A stretch of 64,000 nucleotides of DNA from an uncultured Prevotellaceae bacterium. Lineage in GTDB: Bacteria > Bacteroidota > Bacteroidia > Bacteroidales > Bacteroidaceae. Positions 26,136-34,360 of this stretch are shown piece after piece. Location of the stretch: the NCBI GenBank assembly GCA_902776545.1, contig CACYQO010000003.1:62001-126000 (forward strand), in the 5' to 3' direction. Numbering within the stretch: the first letter of the stretch is position 1; every line of letters starts with the position of its first letter. The notes beneath the pieces were generated by a model. It saw nothing but the letters and a program-made list of their open reading frames with translations, was not told the origin of the DNA and did no database searches. Position numbers and translations under genes: made by a program.

Positions 26136-27625
26136 CGCTTCTCACTGTTTTTAAAACTCACTCCTTTTTTGTTGATCCTGCGGTAGAGCAGGTCGTAGGT
26201 CAGGGTCACGCCGACACGGGTGGGTCCCAGCCAAGTATAGCGGTACTGCCTCTTCTTGAACAGAGAGGGAGATTGCGTCCATTTGTAATAGTAGAGACCG
26301 TCGCGATAGTTCGGGTCCACGGGGTTCTCGTACTGATAGGGATCGTACTTGCAACGGAAGAAACCGACCTGCAGGCCGAACTCCAGTCGCCAGTGTCCCT
26401 TGCGTGAGAGTCCCATGACATAACCGGCACCGACACCGGCACCAAAGCCCTCACCTACCCAGCCACGGTCTGCATCGAAGCAGATGCCGAAGAGTCCCAT
26501 GTGGGCATAGCCCTGCAGATACAAGCCACGGAAGGCGGGACCCTCTCCCGGCGGGTTAGAGGCCAGGTCGCCTCTGCGCTTGTAATAGCGGGCCTCCACC
26601 TGATAGTTCCTGATCTGGAAATACTTATGGGCTTCATAGTTCTGCCACCACGGGAAGTCGAAGGAGGCGCCGAAGGTGAAGTGGCCCTTCTTGGGGTAAT
26701 ACTCGACGGCCACGTTGGGGATGGGGCACCACTTGTCATAACCCGGCATGTAGACGCCATAGAACAGCAGGTTGGTCTTCAGCGAGAGGAACTCCCGGCG
26801 GGGCATCCACTCCGGCTCGGCTACGACCACCGGCACCTCGACAGGCGTAATAACCGTGTCGATGGGAAGAGGTTCCGGCTCGGGGATGACCGGCTCGACG
26901 ACCGGTTCCAGGACAGGTTCCTCTACAGGCTCTTCCGGCACATAGCGGCGGAAGACCAGCACGATACGGGCAGCACGCAAGTCGGGGAAATACTCCTTGA
27001 GCAGGCGGCGCCAGAGCTGACCCTTGCGAGCCGTCTGCAACTGCTGCTTGGCCTGAGCCATCTGACCCTCGGCCTGACAACGCTCCACCAAAGACTTCAC
27101 GAAGTCGTAGTCGGGGTCGTTGGCACGCTTCATCAGCAGACAGAGGGTGGAATAGTCCTCGATATCGACGTCGAACACGAACTTATCGCCTCTGACGGGG
27201 AAGGACAGACGGGACTTCACATAGTCGTAAAGGGCTTCGGCACGCTTCGTGCCCAGCTTCTCGTTCACCTGGGTAGGTCCCTCAGGAGAGGCAGCACCAC
27301 GAATGATCATCTGCACCAGTTGCAGGCTGTCGCGGTTGATGTCGGGCAGCACCACCTGATCCAGTTCACGGAGGAACGGATCCGACGGGTTCAGACGGTA
27401 CTGGCTGACGGGGAACACCACCTTACCGGCGATATCGAAGAAGTTCTCATCGCTCATGTTGAGCTTTTCGCCGACCTCCACGAAACGGACATAGGGGTAG
27501 GCAGAATAAGCCGAATCCATGTGCTCCACCGACATCAACTGCCGGGCCTGCACAGGATGAACCATCATCATCAGTAACATTACTGATGCCATGATCATCT
27601 GGGATTTGACTATACTCTTTCTCAT
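26132..27625 (-). CDS. DUF3575 outer-membrane protein with OmpA-like N-terminal part
   Basis: 497 residues. After a signal peptide (about 1-27, ending VQA) residues 80-160 read like an OmpA-type peptidoglycan-associated segment (IIRGAASPEG, NEKLGTKRAEALYDYV). A Pro/Glu/Val linker (about 228-275, EEPVEEPVLEPVVEPV-like) leads to the DUF3575 beta-barrel domain (LSLKTNLLFYGVYMPG, NVAVEYYPKKGHFTFGASFDFPWW, ending RVGVTLTYDLLYRR). DUF3575 proteins head fimbrial operons in Bacteroides. The architecture suggests an outer-membrane protein tethered to peptidoglycan, perhaps an anchor platform (inference). First gene of the leftward adhesin operon. Confidence 0.88.
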   Translation of the reverse strand: MRKSIVKSQMIMASVMLLMMMVHPVQARQLMSVEHMDSAYSAYPYVRFVEVGEKLNMSDENFFDIAGKVVFPVSQYRLNPSDPFLRELDQVVLPDINRDSLQLVQMIIRGAASPEGPTQVNEKLGTKRAEALYDYVKSRLSFPVRGDKFVFDVDIEDYSTLCLLMKRANDPDYDFVKSLVERCQAEGQMAQAKQQLQTARKGQLWRRLLKEYFPDLRAARIVLVFRRYVPEEPVEEPVLEPVVEPVIPEPEPLPIDTVITPVEVPVVVAEPEWMPRREFLSLKTNLLFYGVYMPGYDKWCPIPNVAVEYYPKKGHFTFGASFDFPWWQNYEAHKYFQIRNYQVEARYYKRRGDLASNPPGEGPAFRGLYLQGYAHMGLFGICFDADRGWVGEGFGAGVGAGYVMGLSRKGHWRLEFGLQVGFFRCKYDPYQYENPVDPNYRDGLYYYKWTQSPSLFKKRQYRYTWLGPTRVGVTLTYDLLYRRINKKGVSFKNSEKR

Positions 27626-27646
27626 GTCCGATAGATACTATTTATG

Positions 27647-27654
27647 CAAAGATA
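27647..27654 (-). promoter_or_regulatory. Predicted promoter of the adhesin operon
   Basis: TATCTTTG on the minus strand, 22 bp before the DUF3575 ATG, matches the Bacteroidetes TAnnTTTG box. The upstream -33 element is poor (TTCG). The rest of 27655-27907, up to the dnaA stop, is AT-rich with no gene or strong hairpin that I can see. Confidence 0.55.
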
Positions 27655-27907
27655 CAACTTATTTTTGAATCGAATATGTTATTTCACGACCAAAGCGCAA
27701 TATTTAACATATTTTAGCCATTTATTCCACTTTATAATAGGAAAATCGTCATTTTTGTTATCTCAAACTCCCCATACATCCCCTTCCGAATTAACAGAAA
27801 TTAAATGTATAATATACACCCAATAGACATGTTCTTAAATGCATCAGCCCGAACAGAAGCATCTGCCCGGGCTGAATTCAAACCAAATATTTTTACAATG
27901 ATAATTC

Positions 27908-29311
27908 CTATTTCTTCAGTTTGAAGGAGTTCTCGATGCTGGATAGCTCCGCCTGGAAAGCCAAATCCACCTTCAGGCGCTGCTCGATGGCGTTGCAGCT
28001 GTGGATGACCGTCGAGTGGTCGCGGTTGCCGATGAGCTGTCCGATACGGCCGGCAGGCATCTTCGTGTATTTCTGGGCCAGATACATCGACACCTGACGC
28101 ACCTGCACGTAATCGCGCTTGCGGCTCTTGCTGAACACCTGACGCTGCTCTACCTTGTAGTGACGGCACACCTTTTCGAGAATCTCGTCGATGGTGAGCG
28201 GATGGTTATCCACCTTGACGGCCCGCTTAATGATGCGCTCGGCCAGACGCATGTCCACATTCGTGTTATAGACGATGGAATAGGCCATCAGCGAGTTGAC
28301 CACACCCTCCAGGTCACGCACGCTGCCATTGGCGGTCTCGGCGATGTACTGGATGACGTCGGCAGGGATCTTCAGGCCGTCGCGACGGCACTTGGCAACG
28401 AGAATATCTTTACAAAGTTGCACGTTCGGTTTCTCCAGTTCTGCAATCAGTCCACAGGCGAAACGGGTGAGCAGACGGTCCTTCATTCCCTGAAGGTCCA
28501 CAGGGGGTCTGTCGGATGCCAGAATGATCTGGCGCCCCATGCGGAACAGATGGTTGAAGATATGGAAGAACGTGTCGAGTGTCTTGGGGGAGTTCATCCA
28601 CTCCTGGATGTCATCGACAATCAGCACGTCGATGCTCTGGTAGAAGTTGATGAAGTCGTTGGTGGTGTTATGACGCACCGAGTCGGTGAACTGCACCTGG
28701 AACAGACGGGCAGAGACATAGAGCACCCGCTTCTGGGGATAGGTCTCCTTGCAGCGCACGCCGATGGCGTTGATCAGATGCGTCTTGCCACAGCCCGAGG
28801 GACCATAGATGAAGAAGGGGTTGAACGTGCTCTTGCCCGGGTGCTCGGCGATGGATAGGCCGACGGTACGCGGCAGCTTGTTGGAATCGCCCTCGATGAA
28901 GTTCTGGAAGGTTTTCTTCGCGTCAAGCTGTGGATTCAGCTGCTGGGGCGTGGCGGCATCGAGTGTCGTGGGTGCCTTGTTGGTGCCCTGAGGCTGCTCG
29001 ATATCCGTAGGACCCTCGCTCTCCACGTCGGTCGTCACATTGTGGTGCGCCTTGACCGTGACGATACGGTAGCTCAGCTTCACGCTGGTTCCGAACACCC
29101 GTGCGAGTACCTTACTTAACAGTCCCACGTAGTACTGCTCCAAGTACTCGTACACGTACGGACTTGGAACCTGCACCAAGAGCTTCTGCTCCGTCTCAGA
29201 GTAGGACTCGAAGACGATTGGCGCGAACCACGTTTTAAACTGCTGCTCAGAGACGTTGGCCTCAATCAGACGAAGGCATTCATCCCAAAGCGCCTTGTGA
29301 CTGTTATTCAT
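27908..29311 (-). CDS. dnaA: Chromosomal replication initiator protein DnaA
   Basis: 467 residues with all four DnaA regions. The N-terminal helical domain I has WDECLRLIEANVSEQQFKTWF. A polar linker runs about 92-135. The AAA+ domain has Walker A GPSGCGKT at 170-177 and Walker B VLIVDD at 229-234. The C-terminal DNA-binding helix-turn-helix has the signature GNRDHSTVIHSC near 428-440. It binds DnaA boxes and opens the origin. The gene is monocistronic, 282 bp before the adhesin operon and 364 bp after the MCE protein gene. I saw no cluster of TTATCCACA-type boxes nearby, so the origin is probably elsewhere. Confidence 0.98.
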   Translation of the reverse strand: MNNSHKALWDECLRLIEANVSEQQFKTWFAPIVFESYSETEQKLLVQVPSPYVYEYLEQYYVGLLSKVLARVFGTSVKLSYRIVTVKAHHNVTTDVESEGPTDIEQPQGTNKAPTTLDAATPQQLNPQLDAKKTFQNFIEGDSNKLPRTVGLSIAEHPGKSTFNPFFIYGPSGCGKTHLINAIGVRCKETYPQKRVLYVSARLFQVQFTDSVRHNTTNDFINFYQSIDVLIVDDIQEWMNSPKTLDTFFHIFNHLFRMGRQIILASDRPPVDLQGMKDRLLTRFACGLIAELEKPNVQLCKDILVAKCRRDGLKIPADVIQYIAETANGSVRDLEGVVNSLMAYSIVYNTNVDMRLAERIIKRAVKVDNHPLTIDEILEKVCRHYKVEQRQVFSKSRKRDYVQVRQVSMYLAQKYTKMPAGRIGQLIGNRDHSTVIHSCNAIEQRLKVDLAFQAELSSIENSFKLKK

Positions 29312-29379
29312 TAGGCGATCACTTATTTTTTTAAATTCAATACATTACAAGACTTAGGCTTGTGCTCATAATTGCGATG

Positions 29380-29411
29380 CAAAGTTCGCACTTTTTTTTG
29401 AATTATGCAAA
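29380..29411 (-). promoter_or_regulatory. Predicted dnaA promoter
   Basis: On the minus strand TTTG (29411-29408), 20 bp, then GAACTTTG (29387-29380). Spacing is ideal; the second box has GA in place of TA. The implied leader is about 65 nt. Confidence 0.5.
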
Positions 29412-29675
29412 TTTCCAAAAGGAGTCATCGTGTGTACAAAAATGCGTAACTGCTTAGAAATTGAGGGGTTAGAGTGTTTCACACTTTTTCTATTCAAAAC
29501 AGGGTATTGCAAATTTTAAACCTGCTGATTATCAATACTTTAATTTATCTTTCCGATTCTGATGCACACTTGATTTCCAACGGTGCCGATCAGCCTGAAG
29601 CCTTTGAAAATAAAGGAGTTTCGGCCATCCCGACCCAAATCAAGGCGAGACGTCTGCTATTTAGACGAATTCTAA
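29412..29675. other. Gene-free stretch between the MCE gene and dnaA
   Basis: AT-rich, about 265 bp. It holds one TTTCACAC motif near 29477 and a weak hairpin around 29645-29672 (CGTCT / AGACG) that could end the MCE transcript. No ORF, DnaA-box cluster or RNA gene is recognised. Confidence 0.5.
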
Positions 29676-30575
29676 TTATTTGTCTTTTTTGCCGAAAACT
29701 GAGAAGTGTACGTAGCGTTTTGGGTGCTGTCTGAGATCAATCATCAAAGAGTCGGCATGTATCATCGTCGCATTCAGATTGTTATAGAGATCGGGGTCAC
29801 GCATGAGCAGTCCGAGGGTGCCATCGTTGCTGTTCAGCTTGGCCGTCATCTGCTCCACATTGCGCAAGGTGTTGTCCACCTTCAGCATCGTGGAGGCAAG
29901 GTCCAGCTCGCTCAGGTTCCGCGTCAGGTTGTTGGCATTGGCCAGCATACCGTCGGCATTCTCCATCATCCGCGGCATCTGCTGGTTCAGGCTGACCGTC
30001 AGACGGTTCAGTTCACGCGACGTGCTTGTCAGACTACCGGTGATCTGGTCGATGTTATGGAGGGAGTTGGCGATGGCCGGATCCGCCAACAGGGCATTGA
30101 CGCTCACGAGGATGGAGTCGAGCTTGGGCAACAGCGACTGTACCTGGGGAAGAATCTCTGCCGCCTTGGACAGCATACCCTTGTCCTGTCCGCCGTAGAT
30201 CGTGTCATTACGTTCGAGGAAACCGGCAGTCCTGTCACCGAGTTTCAGTTCCAGCTTGATATTGCCCAGGAAGTCACTGACGATATCGGCCTTGGTACCC
30301 TTAGGCACGCGCATCTCGTCATTGATTTCCAGGACAGCCAAGATATTCTCCTGGTTCTCATAGTCGTAGATGATATCCCGAACCACGCCCACCTTATAGC
30401 CGTTGGCATAGACGGGACAGGAGTTCGACAGGCCACTGATGTCATTGAACTTCACGTAGTAGTTACTTCCGGTGGAAATCGACAGTCCTTTGAGGAAATT
30501 CATACCGTAATAGAGTACGATAACGCCTAATATAGCCACCACAGCAATCTGTATTTCCTTATTATACTTCTTCAT
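29676..30575 (-). CDS. MCE/MlaD domain protein (lipid transport)
   Basis: 299 residues. One N-terminal membrane helix (about 8-28, IQIAVVAILGVIVLYYGMNFL) is followed by the MCE domain (about 38-115: YYVKFNDISGL, ANGYKVGVVRDI, VPKGTKADIVSDFLGNIKLELKLG) and a C-terminal helical region (LDSILVSVNALLADPAIANS, repeated NADGML/NNLTRNL helices). MlaD-type proteins form hexameric rings in the periplasm that shuttle phospholipids between membranes. The permease and ATPase partners are not adjacent here, although they may be elsewhere. It is preceded by a cell-wall amidase gene with an 80-bp gap, an order I recall as common in Bacteroidetes. Confidence 0.88.
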   Translation of the reverse strand: MKKYNKEIQIAVVAILGVIVLYYGMNFLKGLSISTGSNYYVKFNDISGLSNSCPVYANGYKVGVVRDIIYDYENQENILAVLEINDEMRVPKGTKADIVSDFLGNIKLELKLGDRTAGFLERNDTIYGGQDKGMLSKAAEILPQVQSLLPKLDSILVSVNALLADPAIANSLHNIDQITGSLTSTSRELNRLTVSLNQQMPRMMENADGMLANANNLTRNLSELDLASTMLKVDNTLRNVEQMTAKLNSNDGTLGLLMRDPDLYNNLNATMIHADSLMIDLRQHPKRYVHFSVFGKKDK

Positions 30576-30613
30576 AGAACTTTGAACTTTGAGCTTTGAA
30601 CTTTATGATTACT
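30576..30613. repeat. TTTGAAC heptamer half-element with GATTAC
   Basis: Tandem TTTGAAC-type heptamers end in TATGATTACT. The same layout recurs at 43731-43766, 46464-46519 and 58261-58305. Only one arm is present. It lies between the amidase and MCE genes. Confidence 0.75.
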
Positions 30614-30655
30614 TTTTACCGATTCATTTTTTCACCTTCTTACTTTTTTAATTTT

Positions 30656-32074
30656 TTACTTTTTTAATTTTTTAATTTCACGAAGGGCTTCATTGACATC
30701 CATACGGACGCCATCCTTGAAGGCTATGATAAACGCCTGGGGGAACTTGTCGGAGATCTTACGGCGCAAGCGGCTGACGGCGTTGTAGTCGGTTGAATCG
30801 CCGACAGTGTACTTATACATGCCACCATCCTGATAGTGACCAACGCCAGAGAGGCCTTTGAACCGGGCATCACCGGCTTTGATCAGGGCAGAACTGGCGA
30901 AAATCTGGACCTTAAAGACAGGACCCTGAGGCTGGGGCTTCGGCAGGGGTTGGGACACCACAGGCTGAGGTTTTGACTGCGGTTCAGACTTCACCACAGG
31001 TTTGGCCTCAGGCTTGGCCTCAGGTTTAGACTCAGGCACGACTTCGGGCTTTACCTCAGGCAGAGGTTCGGGCTTCACTTCGGGCTGTGGTTCCGGCACC
31101 ACAGGCACTGGAGCAACAGTCAAATTGTTGTCAGCAGTCAAATTGTTGTCAGCAGCATGTTTCTTCTCTTCCTTGGCCTGCTTTTCTTTGGCTTTTTTCT
31201 CTGCCTTGGCCTTCTTCCTCTCTGCCTTGGAATTCTTCTCTACTGCGGGCACGGGGTTCTCCTGAGGCTGAACGGCAATGGAGGCACCGCCTCCGTGATT
31301 TCGGCGATAAGCCTGGAAGGCGTTGAAAAAACCTCTGGCATATTTCTCGGCTGCAGCCTGGGAGTTCATAAAGGTCTCCTCGTCGCTGGTAGAGATAAAG
31401 CCGCACTCCACCAAGCAACCCGGCATCGACGACAGCCGGAGCACCGCCAGGTTATCCTGCTGGGCACCCATGTTCTGACGGCCCGTCGCCTGACAGACAT
31501 ACTTCTGCATATACTTGGCCAATTCCACCGAGTTCTCCATGTTCTTGTCCTGGATGAACTCAAACATGATATTACTCTCCGGCGAGTTCGGGTCATAGCC
31601 CTGATAGGTCTGCTTATAGTCTTTCTCTAAGAAGATGACAGAGTTCTCACGCTTAGCGACCTCCAAGTTCTCCAGCACACCGGTCTTCTTTCCCGTCCGT
31701 TTACTCGTTCCTAAGGTGTAGGTCTGGAAACCACGCGCCACCCTACCCTTCGGCAGGGCGTTGATATGGATGGAGATGAAGAGGTCGGCCTTATTCTTGT
31801 TGGCAATCTCCGCCCGACGGTAGAGTTCCACGAAGGTGTCAGTCTTACGGGTATAGATGACCTTCACGTCGGGACAGTTCTGTTCGACCATCCGTCCGAA
31901 GGCCAGAGCATAGCGCAGCGTCAGGTTCTTCTCCTTCACCTTTCCCTTGCCGATGGCACCTGTGTCAAAGCCGCCGTGTCCGGCATCGATCACCAACGTG
32001 AAAGTCTTATTGGCAGCCTCCGTTGTTAAAGGTGAAAAGGTGAAAAGGTGAAAAAGTAAAAATACCTTCACCAT
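30656..32074 (-). CDS. N-acetylmuramoyl-L-alanine amidase with SPOR domain
   Basis: Start chosen at ATG 32074, giving a short signal peptide (MVKVFLLFHLFTFSPLTTEA) before ANKTF. The zinc amidase domain (Amidase_3, about 24-260) has the ligand motif DAGHGGFDTG, the Glu of KEKNLTLRYAL, SIHINA and a final VECGFIS. A long Lys/Ala/Glu and Pro/Glu/Lys-rich linker (about 265-380) precedes a C-terminal SPOR domain (about 390-455: FKVQIFASS, YKYTVGD, FPQAFIIAF) that binds denuded glycan at the septum. It cleaves the lactyl-amide bond of peptidoglycan during daughter-cell separation. The hydrophobic part of its signal peptide is encoded by three TTTTCACC octamer repeats. Confidence 0.93.
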   Translation of the reverse strand: MVKVFLLFHLFTFSPLTTEAANKTFTLVIDAGHGGFDTGAIGKGKVKEKNLTLRYALAFGRMVEQNCPDVKVIYTRKTDTFVELYRRAEIANKNKADLFISIHINALPKGRVARGFQTYTLGTSKRTGKKTGVLENLEVAKRENSVIFLEKDYKQTYQGYDPNSPESNIMFEFIQDKNMENSVELAKYMQKYVCQATGRQNMGAQQDNLAVLRLSSMPGCLVECGFISTSDEETFMNSQAAAEKYARGFFNAFQAYRRNHGGGASIAVQPQENPVPAVEKNSKAERKKAKAEKKAKEKQAKEEKKHAADNNLTADNNLTVAPVPVVPEPQPEVKPEPLPEVKPEVVPESKPEAKPEAKPVVKSEPQSKPQPVVSQPLPKPQPQGPVFKVQIFASSALIKAGDARFKGLSGVGHYQDGGMYKYTVGDSTDYNAVSRLRRKISDKFPQAFIIAFKDGVRMDVNEALREIKKLKK

Positions 32075-32103
32075 CACCCACACCTTATTTATATATATAT
32101 ACC

Positions 32104-32176
32104 TCAATTTTTTAATTTTTGAATTATTCAATTCTTTAATTCTTTAATTCTTTAATTCTTTAATTTTTTAATTTTA
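32104..32176. repeat. Octamer TTTAATTC tandem repeat
   Basis: Five or more head-to-tail TTCTTTAA-type octamers with degenerate flanks fill the gap between folB and the amidase gene and cover the last codons of folB. It belongs to the same class of short tandem arms as the palindromic elements, without a visible partner arm. A related T/A-rich repeat lies at about 30641-30676. Confidence 0.7.
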
Positions 32177-32528
32177 ATATGATTCCCCCTCCGTCGCAGT
32201 CGGCGCCAATCGGGGGATTCTGCTTCGTCAGTTCGAGGTCGATGGAGGTCACTTCAGGGAAGGCCGTCGTAATGGCCTTCACGATACGCCCTGCCACATG
32301 TTCCAACAACTGCGACGGGATGTCCATCTCCCGTTTGGCGAGGTCGAAGAGTGTCGCATAGTTGAGGGTGTCCGCCACATCGTCACTCTCCATGGCCTTG
32401 TCGATCGGATAGCCCACCCTCAGACTGAGCAGAAAATCCCCGCCCACCTGCCGTTCCTGAGGCATCACCCCATGAAAGGCATAGAAACGAACGTTCTTTA
32501 GGAACACAAATGACGACTCAACCTTCAC
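32160..32528 (-). CDS. folB: Dihydroneopterin aldolase
   Basis: 122 residues, the usual FolB length. Motifs are FYAFHGVMPQERQVGGDF (active-site region with the conserved Glu), YATLFDLAKREM, LEHVAGRIVKAI and the catalytic-Lys region ELTKQNPPIG. It converts 7,8-dihydroneopterin to 6-hydroxymethyl-dihydropterin, the substrate of FolK, encoded separately at 56608. The only suitable start is GTG 32528, which lies inside the heptamer array that precedes the gene. Downstream is the amidase gene with an 85-bp gap. Confidence 0.92.
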   Translation of the reverse strand: MKVESSFVFLKNVRFYAFHGVMPQERQVGGDFLLSLRVGYPIDKAMESDDVADTLNYATLFDLAKREMDIPSQLLEHVAGRIVKAITTAFPEVTSIDLELTKQNPPIGADCDGGGIILKLKN

Positions 32529-32655
32529 TTTTCACTTCTTCACCTTTTCACCCCTCACTTTTCACTTTTCACTCTTCACTTTTCACTTTTCACTTTTCAC
32601 TTTTCACTCTTCACTTTTCACTCTTCACTTTTCACTCTTCACTTTTCACTTCTTC
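32524..32655. repeat. Long TTCACTT heptamer array upstream of folB
   Basis: About 17-18 tandem 7-base units alternating TTCACTT and TTCACTC variants run uninterrupted from the folB start codon nearly to the next gene's stop region. It is the longest heptamer array in the window. Confidence 0.9.
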
Positions 32656-32673
32656 CTCCTCCTTCCTCTTTCC

Positions 32674-33357
32674 TCATTCCTCGAAATTATCTTCCTCGTC
32701 ATGCACGCCGGGGATATACTTCTTCAGGGCACGCTCCACACCGGTCTTCCAGGTGTTGATGCTCTCGTCCTTCAGTGAGAGGGAGCCCACCAGCCTGACC
32801 ACATGTTCGAGTGGCATACGGTAACGCAGCACACCGGAGATCAGCTTGGCGTAGTTCCAGTATTCGGGATTGAACTTCTCCGAGAGGCCCTCCACGGTGG
32901 TCTTGTAGCCACGTTTGTTCTCAAACTGGAAGTCATAGCGCTTCGAGCCGTCGGGGTTGATCTGCTTGATGATCTTACCGTGGGTCACAGTCTTGGGCAG
33001 GATGATACCCTCCTCGTCGTCCTGGAGACCGGTGAAGATCTCGTAAGGATAACCATCGAGCAGGCCGACGAGTGCCACCCACTTCTCCTTATTGTTCTGG
33101 AAACGGACTACGTCGCACTCCAACTGCTGCGGACGGACCTCCGTCACATCGGGACGACGGTACAACACCATGTCTGTCAATGCATGGTCTATCAGGTCGG
33201 CGAACTTCTCAGCATCCTCCGGCTGCAGGGCTTTCAGACTCTGTTCCAACAGCGTGGCGATCTTTTCCTCTGAGAGCTCACTCCCAGTCTTGGCAGCTAC
33301 AGACACCAAAGCATTGGCGATGTGTCTGAGCATTTCTTTTTTCGTTTCTGTTTGCAT
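32674..33357 (-). CDS. NrdJb-like protein (class II ribonucleotide reductase C-terminal region)
   Basis: 227 residues from ATG 33357, which I prefer to an upstream start because the TACCTTTG promoter box lies at 33387-33380. The segment WVALVGLLDGYPYEIFTGLQD, then LPKTVTHGKIIK, GSKRYDF, and the last 60 residues (AKLISGVLRYRMPLEHVVRLVGSL, INTWKTGVERALKKYIPG) resemble the C-terminal part of adenosylcobalamin-dependent ribonucleotide reductase (NrdJ). Pseudomonas encodes this as a separate NrdJb of similar size. The first 85 residues are helical (KEMLRHIANALVSVA). No NrdJa catalytic gene is adjacent. It could assist a distant NrdJ or have another role. Confidence 0.6.
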   Translation of the reverse strand: MQTETKKEMLRHIANALVSVAAKTGSELSEEKIATLLEQSLKALQPEDAEKFADLIDHALTDMVLYRRPDVTEVRPQQLECDVVRFQNNKEKWVALVGLLDGYPYEIFTGLQDDEEGIILPKTVTHGKIIKQINPDGSKRYDFQFENKRGYKTTVEGLSEKFNPEYWNYAKLISGVLRYRMPLEHVVRLVGSLSLKDESINTWKTGVERALKKYIPGVHDEEDNFEE

Positions 33358-33379
33358 ATCAAGCTTAAAATTCTGGGTG

Positions 33380-33387
33380 CAAAGGTA
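33380..33387 (-). promoter_or_regulatory. Predicted promoter box, NrdJb-like gene
   Basis: TACCTTTG on the minus strand, 22 bp before ATG 33357. It rules out the upstream in-frame start at 33390. Confidence 0.55.
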
Positions 33388-33461
33388 CACATATCTTTTC
33401 TATTTTGGGAAACTTTCCCTGATTTTTTGAAGAAAAGTGTTCCGTTTTGGAAAACTTTCCG

Positions 33462-33469
33462 TACCTTTG
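33462..33469 (+). promoter_or_regulatory. Predicted promoter box, nitroreductase gene
   Basis: TACCTTTG, 19 bp before ATG 33489. The -33 box is not clear. It supports the internal ATG as start. Confidence 0.55.
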
Positions 33470-33488
33470 CGGCATAATTGGTATAAAT

Positions 33489-34253
33489 ATGAAGACATTA
33501 CTGACAAGAAGAACCATCCGCAAGTACACGGATCAGGACGTGAGCGAGGAACTGCTCAACCGTCTGATGACCGAGGCAGCCCGTACCCAGACCATGGGTA
33601 ACCTGCAGCTCTACAGCGTCGTTGTCACCCGCAGCCAGGAGATGAAGGAGAAACTGTCTCCTGCCCATTTCAACCAGCCGATGGTGAAGTCGGCGCCGGT
33701 GGTGCTGACCATCTGTGCCGACTTCAACCGCACCAGCTTCTGGGCCACATGCCGCAACGCCGTGCCCGGCTACGACAACTTCCTCTCATTCATCAACGCA
33801 GCCACTGACGCCCTGCTTTACACCCAGACGCTCTGCAACCTCATGGACGAGGAAGGCCTCGGCTACTGTTACCTCGGCACGACGGTCTATCAGCCCCAGC
33901 AGATCATCGACATCCTCCAGTTGCCGAAGCTCGTCATGCCTGTCGCCACGCTCACTGTGGGCTGGCCCGATGAAGAGCCTCCCCTCTCCGACCGTCTGCC
34001 CTTGGAGAGTTTCGTTCATAACGAAACATACCATGACTATCTGGCTAACGACATCGACACCTATTATCAATATAAGGAGGAGCTCGAGGAGAACCGCCAC
34101 TTTGTGCGCATCAACCACAAGGAGACGTTGGCGCAGGTTTTCACCGATATCCGCTATACTCGCAAGGACAACGAGGCGATGTCGAGAGAACTCATCGCCA
34201 CCCTCGTCCGCCAGGGTTTCCTACCGCATACGATTTTGATGGGACATTTTTAG
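33489..34253 (+). CDS. Nitroreductase family protein
   Basis: 254 residues from ATG 33489. The N-terminal RRTIRKYTDQDVSEELLNRLMTEAARTQTMGNLQLY is the FMN-binding nitroreductase signature. KSAPVVLTICADF, NAATDALLYTQTLCNLMDEEGLGYCYLGTT and LPKLVMPVATLTVGWPDE complete the NfsA/FRP-like core. It should reduce quinone- or nitro-type substrates with NAD(P)H in the cytoplasm; the physiological substrate cannot be told. It is divergent from the NrdJb-like gene (gap 131 bp). The stop codon is the first three bases of a palindromic element that probably also terminates transcription. Confidence 0.88.
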   Translation: MKTLLTRRTIRKYTDQDVSEELLNRLMTEAARTQTMGNLQLYSVVVTRSQEMKEKLSPAHFNQPMVKSAPVVLTICADFNRTSFWATCRNAVPGYDNFLSFINAATDALLYTQTLCNLMDEEGLGYCYLGTTVYQPQQIIDILQLPKLVMPVATLTVGWPDEEPPLSDRLPLESFVHNETYHDYLANDIDTYYQYKEELEENRHFVRINHKETLAQVFTDIRYTRKDNEAMSRELIATLVRQGFLPHTILMGHF

Positions 34254-34356
34254 TTTATAGTCTATGGTTTATAGTTTATAGATGATTACTTCTATAGGCA
34301 GAGAGGAGGGCTTGCCAGGTTATCATCTATAAACTATAAACTATTAAACTATAAAC
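34251..34356. repeat. Complete palindromic element, TTTATAG heptamer arms
   Basis: The left arm has about four TTTATAG-type heptamers (34251-34281). The core begins GATGATTACT and ends AGGTTATCATC. The right arm is complementary, CTATAAA-type heptamers (34326-34356). It lies between convergent genes and would fold into a long hairpin in either transcript. The core contains GAGGGCTTGCCAGGT, nearly shared with the element at 57028 in opposite orientation. Confidence 0.85.
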
Positions 34357-34360
34357 AATA

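Noticed and set aside
27626..29675. Replication origin around dnaA
   Set aside because: I found no cluster of DnaA-box-like 9-mers or clear unwinding element on either side of the gene.
32075..32131. Upstream TTG start of the amidase
   Set aside because: It adds a non-conserved AT-rich stretch ahead of a complete signal peptide starting at ATG 32074.
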